DNA from: Fidelibacterota bacterium
GTDB taxonomy: Bacteria; Fidelibacterota; UBA8477
Assembly (NCBI GenBank): GCA_021734045.1
Contig: JAIPJR010000096.1
Location: 1 to 8,345 of the forward strand
Length of the DNA: 8,345 nucleotides
Direction of reading: 5' to 3'
Both the position numbers and the translations under genes were made by a program. The notes under the pieces were generated by a model. The model had not been told where the DNA came from. It made no database searches and was given only the letters and a program-made list of their open reading frames with translations. Shown piece after piece: positions 1-6,566 of the stretch. How positions within the stretch are numbered: position 1 is the stretch's first letter; each line of letters opens with the position of its first letter.

Positions 1-422
1 CTTACTATAAAGTCTCGGCAACTGATAATGTAGATCAAACCTCAAATTGGTCAACCACGGTTTCAACTGAGGGACTTATGGGAATGGCAAAACCCGTCCC
101 GTTACCTGATAACTTCAGTGTCGAGGCGGCATTCCCCAACCCCTTTAATCCCAGCACCACTCTGGAATACGGATTGCCGGTCAATGCTCATGTTGATTTC
201 CGGATTTATGATTTGGCTGGGCGGTTGGTGTACCAGGAGATCATTGTGAATCAGCCGGCGGGTTGGTATGCGCTGACTTGGCATGGTGAGAACCAGCTGG
301 GGCAGCAGGTTCCCAGTGGTGTTTATCTGATTTCACTAACTGCCCACGGTACTGAGTCCCGGGAGGGGTATGACGGCAGTATGAACTTCTCAAAAACGCA
401 GAAAGTGATTTTGATGAAGTGA
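1..422 (+). CDS. C-terminal part of a secreted protein with fibronectin-III-like end and T9SS type A sorting domain (5' partial)
   Basis: The reading frame is open from the left edge (first full codon at 3) to TGA at 420-422, so the gene starts outside the window; the ATG at 78 is internal. The first residues, YYKVSATDNVDQTSNWS, look like the last strands of a fibronectin type III domain (YYKV-A-D--G--S pattern). After a short linker comes a sorting domain of about 85 residues: FPNPFNPSTTLEYGLP, then FRIYDLAGRLV, then VPSGVYLISLTA, ending in a strand that closes with KVILMK. This order (PNPFN, a FxIYDxxGR strand, SGxYxxxL, final K-rich strand) is that of T9SS type A C-terminal domains, which send proteins through the outer membrane and are then usually cleaved off. 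The job of the mature protein cannot be told, because its catalytic or binding part is missing. A terminator follows at 459-490. Confidence 0.85.
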   Translation, partial: YYKVSATDNVDQTSNWSTTVSTEGLMGMAKPVPLPDNFSVEAAFPNPFNPSTTLEYGLPVNAHVDFRIYDLAGRLVYQEIIVNQPAGWYALTWHGENQLGQQVPSGVYLISLTAHGTESREGYDGSMNFSKTQKVILMK

Positions 423-458
423 TGCTTCGTCATTTCAGTTAAATTCTGGTTTGTTAAT

Positions 459-490
459 AAAAGAGGCTGTTTCCAAAGGCAGTCTCTTTT
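459..490 (+). terminator. Rho-independent-type terminator after the first T9SS cargo gene
   Basis: An 11-bp stem, AAAAGAGGCTG (459-469) with CAGTCTCTTTT (480-490), has a single G-T wobble and a 10-nt loop. The A run on the left and T run on the right mean it could stop transcription in either direction. It lies 37 nt after the stop codon. Confidence 0.7.
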
Positions 491-576
491 AAATAGTACC
501 AAAACCCACCGGGGGATTTCATTGCCAGGGGCTTTCTGTTTGAGCCGGACAGGTAGGTCGTGTATAGCCCTCCCGC

Positions 577-646
577 GTCACCTTGAACTCGTTTCAGGGT
601 CTTGTATTTCATGTGAACGAAGATCCCGAAACAAGTTCGGGATGAC
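577..646. repeat. Intergenic two-hairpin repeat element (GTC...GAC bounded)
   Basis: The element begins GTC (577-579) and ends GAC (644-646), which can pair with each other. Inside are two hairpins. The first is 580-600, arms ACCTTGAA and TTCAGGGT with loop CTCGT and one G-T wobble. The second is 623-643, arms ATCCCGAA and TTCGGGAT, a perfect 8-bp match with loop ACAAG. Translated on the + strand it gives LELVSGS...RNKFGMTK, and on the - strand KTLKRVQGD. From memory, these peptide strings (HPELVSGS, KRVQGD, FGMT) recur as spurious translations of an intergenic repeat in many FCB-group and other genomes. Open frames here (522-797 + and 454-648 -) are therefore treated as repeat-derived, not genes. 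Copy number in this genome cannot be seen from one window. Confidence 0.6.
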
Positions 647-691
647 AAAACAAAGATGTTCCGCTCTCCTAAACCACGTTTCGGAAATTGA

Positions 692-744
692 TTTTTGGAA
701 TTTAGGATTTGTTTGTTATTTGATGATTGGGATTTGGGATTTTG
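692..744. repeat. GGATTTG-type low-complexity intergenic repeat
   Basis: This T- and G-rich stretch is made of degenerate copies of a short unit: GGAATTTAGGATTTG, then ATTTGATGATTGGGATTTGG, then GATTTTG. It would translate as WNLGF...IGIWDF, a string I recall from low-complexity intergenic sequence (IWDLGFGIWNL-like) in draft genomes of this broad group. It lies 46 nt after the two-hairpin element and before the aminopeptidase promoter region. The rest of the 423-826 gap (491-576, 647-691, 745-816) shows no gene, and I see no confident promoter. Confidence 0.4.
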
Positions 745-826
745 CCGACAGGGGCAGGGAAGTTTTTGTTACTTTCTTATGGAGCCGATTTGCATAAATT
801 GACCGCAACCAATATCAGGAAGATCT

Positions 827-2797
827 ATGCTGTATCGTAAAATATTTTTACTTCTGTCCCTTTTACCATTGGCGCTCGTTCATGCCCAACCCCTGGCCGA
901 TCCCTATGCCGGGATGGTTTACAAAGAATTGCGTGGTTATGAATCAAGCGCACGCGCCCTGGCGCGACCGGTTACCAATGACGCCATGTTCGATTACGAT
1001 GTGAAGCATTACGACCTCGCTTTCAATCTGGACCCGGTGAATCAATCCATCACCGGTACAACAACCATTCTGCTGGAATCTGAGGTGAATGCCCTGAGCG
1101 AGGTGCAACTGGATTTTTCCAATGTTCTCACGGTGGATTCCCTTGGCGGTGACGGTGTGAGCTACACGCATGATGCTAACCTGCTCACCGTAATACTGGG
1201 GGATACACTGGCGATGAATGCGCTGTCGGCAGTGACTATCCATTATCACGGTCAGCCCCAGCAGCAGGTTGGATTCCAGGGATTCGATTTCTCCTCCCAC
1301 AGTGGTCAGCCGATTATTTCCACGCTGAGTGAACCCTATGGTGCCCATACCTGGTGGCCCTGTAAGGACACACCCCGGGACAAAGCCGATTCTTTGTCCG
1401 TGACCATCCGCGCGCCGGGCAATCTGGTGGCCGTTTCCAATGGGGTTCTGACGGACACGCTGGAACATTTTGACGGCAGCAAATCCTGGGTTTGGAAACA
1501 CAATTATCCCATCACAACCTACCTGGTCCATCTGGCGGTTACCAATTACAGTTACTGGAATGATGTTTACCATTTCACCGACGGGGATTCCATGCCGCTG
1601 GCGTACTGGGTCTATCCTGAAAACTATTCTACATACTATAACCGCTGGCAGACCGACACGCCTTACATCATGGACGCCTTCAACGCACTCTATGGCAAAT
1701 ATCCCTTCGCAGCAGAAAAATATGGGATGGTACAATTCAACTGGGGCGGTGGCATGGAACACCAGACCTGCTCCAGCATGGGCGGTGCCGGAGAAGTTTT
1801 GAATGCCCACGAAATGGCGCACCAGTGGTGGGGCGATATGATTACCTGTGCCGATTTTCATCACATTTGGTTGAATGAAGGATTTGCAGCCTACTCGGAA
1901 GCGTTGTATGCGGAATATCGCTGGGGCAGCGCCTCGTTGCATGCCACCATGCACAACAAAGACTGGGATTTTTACGGCTCCATTTACCGGGCAGACACAT
2001 CCACTGTTGGCTCTATTTTTAACCGGATTGTCTATGATAAAGGCGCCTGGGTGCTGCACATGCTGCGTCATGTGGTGAGTGATTCCGCCTTTTTTCAGAT
2101 ACTCCATGAATACCGTGAGACTTACCAATTTCAGTCCGTCACCACGGCCGATTTTCAGGGAATTGCTGAAATGGTGTATGGCCAACCGCTGGAATGGTTT
2201 TTCCAGCAGTGGATTTACGGGTCCGGCCGACCGGTTTATGACTATTGGTGGAGCATTCAGGAGACGACCGACGACACCACCACAATTTTACTCCACATTG
2301 ACCAGACCCAGGATATGAACTATCCCACTTACACCATGCCCATGGATATTCGGGTCAGAAATGACAGCCGGGACACAACGCTGGTGGTGTTCAATCAGAA
2401 CCGGACCCAGGAATTTGCTATCTCCGTACCGTTTGTGCCAACTCATGTGGATCTGGATCCCGACAAATGGATTTACCGTCGGGTGAACCAGGTGACCGGC
2501 CTGAGTGACGATCCCCAGGTGGCGGACGATTTTTCCGTAAAGGCCGGCTACCCCAACCCATTCAACGGAGCGGTCACATTTCCTGTCCATACATCAAACG
2601 CTCAGGTTGTGTCGGTGACCCTCTTCAACCTGCTGGGACAGGTGGTATTCCAGGATCAGTTCACAGCAGATGGCGCATACCAGTATGTGTGGCGTGGTGT
2701 TAACAATAATTTCCAGCCACTGGAGAGCGGCATTTACCTGGTTCGTCTGAACAATGGTCATCTGCAGCATCATCAAAAGATCAGCTATATCAAATAG
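827..2797 (+). CDS. Secreted M1-family zinc aminopeptidase with C-terminal T9SS sorting domain
   Basis: This 656-residue protein is predicted to remove N-terminal residues from peptides outside the cell or at the cell surface. Residues 1-20 are a Sec signal peptide (MLYRK, hydrophobic core, VHA before Gln21). An M1 N-terminal beta domain spans about 55-240 and includes WWPCKDTP (176-183). The catalytic domain has GGGMEH (307-312), the counterpart of the GAMEN exopeptidase motif, with Glu311 kept. Zinc site HEMAHQWWGD starts at His328 (His328, Glu329, His332), followed by WLNEGF with Glu351 at the expected HEXXH-X18-E spacing. Tyr403 in RIVYDKGA is the likely transition-state tyrosine. A beta domain (about 470-555) replaces the long helical C-terminal domain of ERAP-type enzymes. 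The last ~90 residues (YPNPFN at 575-580, TLFNLLGQVV, LESGIYLVRL, final KISYIK) are a T9SS type A sorting domain. AGGAAG at 817-822 supports this start. Substrate preference is unknown. Confidence 0.93.
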   Translation: MLYRKIFLLLSLLPLALVHAQPLADPYAGMVYKELRGYESSARALARPVTNDAMFDYDVKHYDLAFNLDPVNQSITGTTTILLESEVNALSEVQLDFSNVLTVDSLGGDGVSYTHDANLLTVILGDTLAMNALSAVTIHYHGQPQQQVGFQGFDFSSHSGQPIISTLSEPYGAHTWWPCKDTPRDKADSLSVTIRAPGNLVAVSNGVLTDTLEHFDGSKSWVWKHNYPITTYLVHLAVTNYSYWNDVYHFTDGDSMPLAYWVYPENYSTYYNRWQTDTPYIMDAFNALYGKYPFAAEKYGMVQFNWGGGMEHQTCSSMGGAGEVLNAHEMAHQWWGDMITCADFHHIWLNEGFAAYSEALYAEYRWGSASLHATMHNKDWDFYGSIYRADTSTVGSIFNRIVYDKGAWVLHMLRHVVSDSAFFQILHEYRETYQFQSVTTADFQGIAEMVYGQPLEWFFQQWIYGSGRPVYDYWWSIQETTDDTTTILLHIDQTQDMNYPTYTMPMDIRVRNDSRDTTLVVFNQNRTQEFAISVPFVPTHVDLDPDKWIYRRVNQVTGLSDDPQVADDFSVKAGYPNPFNGAVTFPVHTSNAQVVSVTLFNLLGQVVFQDQFTADGAYQYVWRGVNNNFQPLESGIYLVRLNNGHLQHHQKISYIK

Positions 2798-2819
2798 AAT
2801 TACCGTCCTTCAGTTGTTT

Positions 2820-2851
2820 AAAAAAAGCCACGCCTGCGGGCATGGCTTTTT
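2820..2851 (+). terminator. Terminator after the M1 aminopeptidase gene
   Basis: GCCACGCC (2827-2834) and GGCATGGC (2839-2846) form an 8-bp stem with one C-A mismatch and a 4-nt loop (TGCG). Seven A precede the stem (2820-2826) and five T follow it (2847-2851), so it is probably bidirectional. It lies 22 nt after the stop codon and separates the peptidase from the next gene. Confidence 0.85.
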
Positions 2852-2944
2852 CATATTCAGGCGCGTTAAAAACAGGTAAAAAACTTATGCTCCCGTTTTG
2901 GCAGATTATTTGCCGTATTCCAGTCTGTGCAAAACAAAGAAGAC

Positions 2945-3214
2945 ATGAAAATGACAGAAACCCTATTAGAGCAGCCCGCATCCCTGAACCGGAAATCGGA
3001 AGTACGGAAAATCGGTTATGGCTTGATTCTCATCGGCATTGTGGCCCTGATCTATGCCTGGGGACATATTATTCAAAATGACGCAACACTATGGGAACTA
3101 TTGTTTTTATTCATTGGTTTGGTAGCAACGCTGGGTGGGATAAACCTGGTGATTCGTCAGTCTGCTCAGGGGGTGAGTGCCCTAAAAAAAGCCGATGGTC
3201 CACCGACGCAGTAA
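2945..3214 (+). CDS. Small two-helix membrane protein of unknown function
   Basis: This 89-residue product has a polar N-terminus (MKMTETLLEQPASLNRKSEVRK) and two hydrophobic segments: IGYGLILIGIVALIYAWGHI (about residues 23-42) and LWELLFLFIGLVATLGGINL (about 49-68). They are joined by a short acidic loop and followed by a polar tail ending GPPTQ. This fits a small inner-membrane hairpin protein; I do not recognise the family. The start is uncertain. ATG 2951 is best spaced from the purine-rich AGAAGA at 2938-2943 (7 nt); ATG 2945 adds two residues; GTG 2927 is unlikely. It follows a terminator and precedes the Rrf2 gene by 168 bp. The upstream 93 bp hold a weak hairpin (2900-2914, GGCAGA/TTTGCC) and no clear promoter. 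Confidence 0.65.
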   Translation: MKMTETLLEQPASLNRKSEVRKIGYGLILIGIVALIYAWGHIIQNDATLWELLFLFIGLVATLGGINLVIRQSAQGVSALKKADGPPTQ

Positions 3215-3382
3215 TTAAATGTGGGTAGAATCAGTATTCTTTATAATAAGACTAAACTTCTCATGAATAGTAAGCATCTTTATCACACCATCATATCATC
3301 ACTGTTAATCTCGGCCGGTTGGGGGGCTTCTACCGAACGAAAGTTTGACATGATTGGATGCCACCTAAGGACGAGGTAAACC

Positions 3383-3790
3383 ATGATCCAAGTGACCAAA
3401 GCAGGCGAATATGGGTTACGGGCAATTGCCTATCTGGTGAATCAGGGACCAGATGCCAAGATTAGTATCGCCGAAATTTCACAAGCCCGCCAAATCCCGG
3501 AGCCCTATTTACGGAAATTACTGAAACCGCTTATCCAAAAAGGTATTGTGATCTCCATTCGCGGTGTCGCCGGTGGTGTCCGCCTGGCCCGCCCTCTGGA
3601 GAAAATTACACTATTGGAGGTGGTAGAAGCGTTGGAAGGTCCCATTAACCTGAACACCTGCCTGATCCATGGCGCCTCTTGTCAGTATATTGGAAGTTGC
3701 GGCATGCATCCCGTTTGGGAAGAAGCCCAGGCTGCCATGTTTGAAGTCCTGCGGAAAAAGAATCTTACAGCACTTCTGGAAACAGATTGA
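3383..3790 (+). CDS. Rrf2-family transcriptional regulator with candidate Fe-S cysteines
   Basis: This 135-residue protein matches the Rrf2 fold (IscR, NsrR, CymR, RsrR), DNA-binding dimers that often sense Fe-S status, nitric oxide or redox state. Family marks are the start MIQVTKAGEYGLRAIAYL, the helix-turn-helix SIAEISQARQIPEPYLRKLLKPL (about 28-50), and the wing GIVISIRGVAGGVRLARP (about 54-71). The effector part has three cysteines, Cys93, Cys100 and Cys106 (CX6CX5C), close to the CX5CX5C cluster ligands of IscR and NsrR. A cluster-bound form is plausible but not shown. A well-placed GAGG (3373-3376 region, about 6 nt before ATG) supports the start. The gene lies 221 bp upstream of the transketolase with no strong terminator between, so joint transcription or local regulation is possible. 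The target and the exact subfamily cannot be assigned. Confidence 0.9.
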   Translation: MIQVTKAGEYGLRAIAYLVNQGPDAKISIAEISQARQIPEPYLRKLLKPLIQKGIVISIRGVAGGVRLARPLEKITLLEVVEALEGPINLNTCLIHGASCQYIGSCGMHPVWEEAQAAMFEVLRKKNLTALLETD

Positions 3791-4011
3791 GTTCCCGGGA
3801 CAGGGGATTTTTTACAACCGGCAAGAAATAATTCCGCATACGCTGCTGGATATCATCAACCAAATTCATCGTTTTTTAGTATAATGCCCTATCATTTCCG
3901 TCAACGGCCATGTGAACACCCTACTCCATTGAATTTATTTATTTGGGGTTTACATATTCATTTACGCCGGTATCCTCAACCATTATTCACACCCAAAAAG
4001 GACAAAGTATC

Positions 4012-6336
4012 ATGAATCTGAATTATGTGAATCTGGAGCAACAATTTCCGCACTGGGAAAAAATCAAAGATATGATTGACCAGTCCATTGATCTCATGCT
4101 CAATCTGCGCCAAAGTGGTCATCCGGGTGGTTCCCGGTCGAAGGTTCACATGATCACCGCAACACTTTTATCAGGCGCTATGCGGTGGGACATTCGCCAT
4201 CCCGAAAAAAGATTTGCAGACCGGTTCGTGCTGGTTGCGGGACATACGGTCCCGCTGATTTATGGTGCCCTGGCAGTACTCAACGAAGCCATGCGTTTAA
4301 AATATGAGCAAACGGGTGATGAGAAATACAAGATTCCCGGTGAGGCGGTCTATTGGGAGGATCTGCTTACCCTGCGTCATAATGGTGGTCTACCGGGTCA
4401 CGCGGAGATGTCAGGTAAAACGCTCTTTTTCAAGTTCAACACCGGTCCTTCCGGTCACGGTTCACCTGCAGCAGCCGGGGAAGCAGCCGCGCTCAAATTA
4501 GCCGGTCTGGATGATGTGAAGGTCTTTGCCGTGGAAGGCGAAGGAGGCGCCACGGCCGGTGCGATTCATGAGACCATGAATTCCGCCTGGGGACTGGGGC
4601 TGAATAATTTGCATTACCTGCTGGATTGGAATGATTTCGGAATTGACAATCGCCCCTTCAGCTCGGTGGTTTATGGCAAACCGGAAGATTGGTTTAGCTC
4701 CCACGGATTCCGGGTCTTCGGTGCTGAGAATGGCATGGACTGGCCGGATGTAACCCGGGCAATCGTGGAAATGATTTCCACAGATAATCCGGACCAGCGA
4801 CCCAATATGGCCTGGTTTAAAACCCGTAAGGGTCGCGAATATGAAGTCTATGATAACATCTCGCACGGCTTGCCACATAAATTCAACAGTGAACCCTTCT
4901 GGAAGACCAAAAAACGGTTCATGGACAAGTATGGGGTGAGTTTCACCGGCTTTGGAGAAGCCGGTCCGGCAGATGAAGCGGCGCGGCGAGAGCAAACCGC
5001 CGATCATCTTCAAAAAGTACTATCCCTCTATGAGGATCAGGAATTCCTGAACTATGTAGCTGATACGCTGGTGGCCATTGGTGACTCGGTTCCGGAAGAG
5101 AAAACCACCACATACTTCAACTTCACGGAAAATCCCTTCAAAGATACGGTTATCACGGATTATAAAAATTACCCGACTGATTTATTCGCTGCGCCGGGAG
5201 AGAAAGCACCCAACCGGGCTGGCTTTACCAAATTCGGCGCTTGGGTGAATGCCTACACTTACCAGAAATACGGCCGGCCGTTGGTCATTGCCATGTCGGC
5301 GGATTTGGCGGACTCCACCAATATTTCCGGCTTTGCTAAACCCTACGGTGATTTCAAAGGACTGGGTTTTTATGACCGCGTTCACAACCGTAAAGGCAGC
5401 CTGTTACCTCAGGGCATCACCGAGTTCGCCAATGCCGGAATTTGCGCTGGAATTGCCACGGTGAATCTCAGTGACAAACCCTTTGAAGAGTTTAACGGCT
5501 ATTATGCTGCCGCGTCCACCTACGGATCATTTTCTTACCTGAAGTACGGCCTGATGCGGCTGTTCAGCCAGGTAGGACAGGATTCTGAAATCAAGGTGGG
5601 GAAAGTTATCTGGGTGGCGGGACATTCTGGGCCGGAAACGGCCGAGGATTCGCGTACCCATTTCGGGATTTTCGCGCCGGGTGTGACCCAGCTCTTCCCG
5701 GAAGGCCAAATTATCAACCTCTATCCCTGGGAACATAATGAAGTTGCGCCCATGCTGGGTGCGGCCATGGCGACTGATGTGCCCATTATTGCGCTCCATT
5801 TGACCCGCCCGGCAGTAGAGATTCCGGACCGGAAAGCGCTGGGAATCGATGATTATATGAATGCGGCCAAGGGTGCCTATTTGATTCGTGATTACAAGCC
5901 GGGTCAGCCAAAAATGGGATGTCTTTTTGTCCAGGGCACCAGCACCACCGCCAATGTGATTAAAATTCTGTCTAAACTGGACGAAGCCGGATTGAATGTG
6001 AAGCTGGTGGCAGCCGTAAGTCCGGAGCTCTTTGCCATGCAACCGGAGTCCTACCGTCGCAGCATTGTTTCCGACACCGATTGGCTGGATTCCACCGTCG
6101 TTACCAACGCCGCCCGGCGGACCATGCACGATTGGCTATCCAATAAAATCGCAGAGGAATATGCCATCTCTTCTGACTGGGATAATCGGTGGCGCACCGG
6201 TGGCTCGGTGGAAGAGGTGTGCGAGGAAGCGCATATTTCGCCGGACTGGATCTTCAAAGGCATTCAGCGCTTTGTGAATGACCGGGATCAGCGTCTGGGA
6301 CGACTTCGTGACATGTTGGACGGTGCTGTGAATTAA
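4012..6336 (+). CDS. tkt: Transketolase-type thiamine-diphosphate enzyme, long divergent form
   Basis: Predicted to move two-carbon ketol units between sugar phosphates in the non-oxidative pentose phosphate pathway, in the cytoplasm. At 774 residues it exceeds the usual 620-680. The N-terminal half has SGHPGG (His37), AGHTVP (His78), LPGHAE (His130), a ThDP/metal motif written GEG (176-178) with Asn207 in LDWND, and His285 in ISHGLPH. The Pyr half has Arg402, SADLADSTN (Ser435), ITEF (Glu471, cofactor-activating), and AGHSGPETAEDSRTH with His538, Asp546 and His550, whose spacing equals that of HDSIGLGEDGPTH in E. coli transketolase; Arg599 lies in LTRPAVE. A C-terminal domain (about 615-774) follows. 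Nearly every substrate and catalytic position I know in transketolase is kept, although overall sequence is divergent. ATG 4012 has AAGGA (3998-4002) 9 nt upstream; an in-frame TTG at 3943 would add 23 unlikely residues. A different ketose substrate is possible. Confidence 0.88.
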   Translation: MNLNYVNLEQQFPHWEKIKDMIDQSIDLMLNLRQSGHPGGSRSKVHMITATLLSGAMRWDIRHPEKRFADRFVLVAGHTVPLIYGALAVLNEAMRLKYEQTGDEKYKIPGEAVYWEDLLTLRHNGGLPGHAEMSGKTLFFKFNTGPSGHGSPAAAGEAAALKLAGLDDVKVFAVEGEGGATAGAIHETMNSAWGLGLNNLHYLLDWNDFGIDNRPFSSVVYGKPEDWFSSHGFRVFGAENGMDWPDVTRAIVEMISTDNPDQRPNMAWFKTRKGREYEVYDNISHGLPHKFNSEPFWKTKKRFMDKYGVSFTGFGEAGPADEAARREQTADHLQKVLSLYEDQEFLNYVADTLVAIGDSVPEEKTTTYFNFTENPFKDTVITDYKNYPTDLFAAPGEKAPNRAGFTKFGAWVNAYTYQKYGRPLVIAMSADLADSTNISGFAKPYGDFKGLGFYDRVHNRKGSLLPQGITEFANAGICAGIATVNLSDKPFEEFNGYYAAASTYGSFSYLKYGLMRLFSQVGQDSEIKVGKVIWVAGHSGPETAEDSRTHFGIFAPGVTQLFPEGQIINLYPWEHNEVAPMLGAAMATDVPIIALHLTRPAVEIPDRKALGIDDYMNAAKGAYLIRDYKPGQPKMGCLFVQGTSTTANVIKILSKLDEAGLNVKLVAAVSPELFAMQPESYRRSIVSDTDWLDSTVVTNAARRTMHDWLSNKIAEEYAISSDWDNRWRTGGSVEEVCEEAHISPDWIFKGIQRFVNDRDQRLGRLRDMLDGAVN

Positions 6337-6362
6337 TGAGCAGGAAATACGAATGAAAAATC

Positions 6363-6387
6363 AACGGGGTGGCTGTCCACCCCGTTT
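6363..6387 (+). terminator. Terminator after the transketolase gene
   Basis: This is a perfect 10-bp GC-rich stem, AACGGGGTGG (6363-6372) with CCACCCCGTT (6377-6386), and a 4-nt loop (CTGT). It lies 26 nt after the stop codon. The T tract after it is short (TTT then GTGTGT), while an A tract precedes it at 6356-6360. Confidence 0.8.
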
Positions 6388-6429
6388 GTGTATGTGACGG
6401 ATGATTTGCGGAAATTCTGAATGCATTCA

Positions 6430-6449
6430 AATGTTAAAAGTTTAACATT
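6430..6449. promoter_or_regulatory. Perfect 20-bp palindrome, candidate operator
   Basis: AATGTTAAA (6430-6438) and TTTAACATT (6441-6449) are perfect inverted copies separated by AG. The arms are A/T-rich with one G/C pair each and no T tract follows, so this is not a terminator. The size and symmetry fit a binding site for a dimeric regulator. It lies 273 nt upstream of the aminotransferase start and 43 nt after the transketolase terminator. No clear -35/-10 pair is seen beside it, so its role is inferred. Confidence 0.4.
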
Positions 6450-6566
6450 GGCAACTAAATGAGCACGAATTTCCATTCCCGGTTTTGTTTCAGTCACCCC
6501 TCGTGGACGCCTGGAGCAGGTTCGTATTGGCATATTATTTGTGCAATGACAAATAAAGGGGGAACT

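Noticed and set aside
522-797. 91-codon open frame on the + strand (and a 64-codon frame 454-648 on the - strand)
   Set aside because: Both run through the terminator or intergenic repeats and consist of the repeat-type peptide strings, with no credible ribosome binding site.
944-2185. 413-codon open frame on the - strand opposite the aminopeptidase
   Set aside because: It overlaps a protein with signal peptide, complete zinc site and sorting domain on the other strand. Its translation shows no recognisable motif, and it fits a chance antisense frame.
3345-3350. TTGACA hexamer just before rrf2
   Set aside because: No -10-like sequence at the right spacing; a start here would fall inside the coding region.
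3793-3813. Possible terminator after rrf2 (TCCC, loop, GGGA, then six T)
   Set aside because: The stem is only 4 bp; too weak to claim, so read-through to the transketolase stays open.
3880-3885. Perfect TATAAT upstream of the transketolase (also TATAAT at 3242-3247 upstream of rrf2)
   Set aside because: No TTGACA-like hexamer lies 16-18 bp upstream of either, and the promoter consensus of this lineage is uncertain. They remain possible -10 elements but are not strong enough to annotate.
3943-4011. TTG-initiated 23-residue extension of the transketolase
   Set aside because: The ATG at 4012 has a good ribosome binding site and the extension has no family-like sequence.
5527-6129. 200-codon and 60-codon - strand frames opposite the transketolase
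   Set aside because: Shadows of the conserved Pyr domain coding sequence on the + strand.
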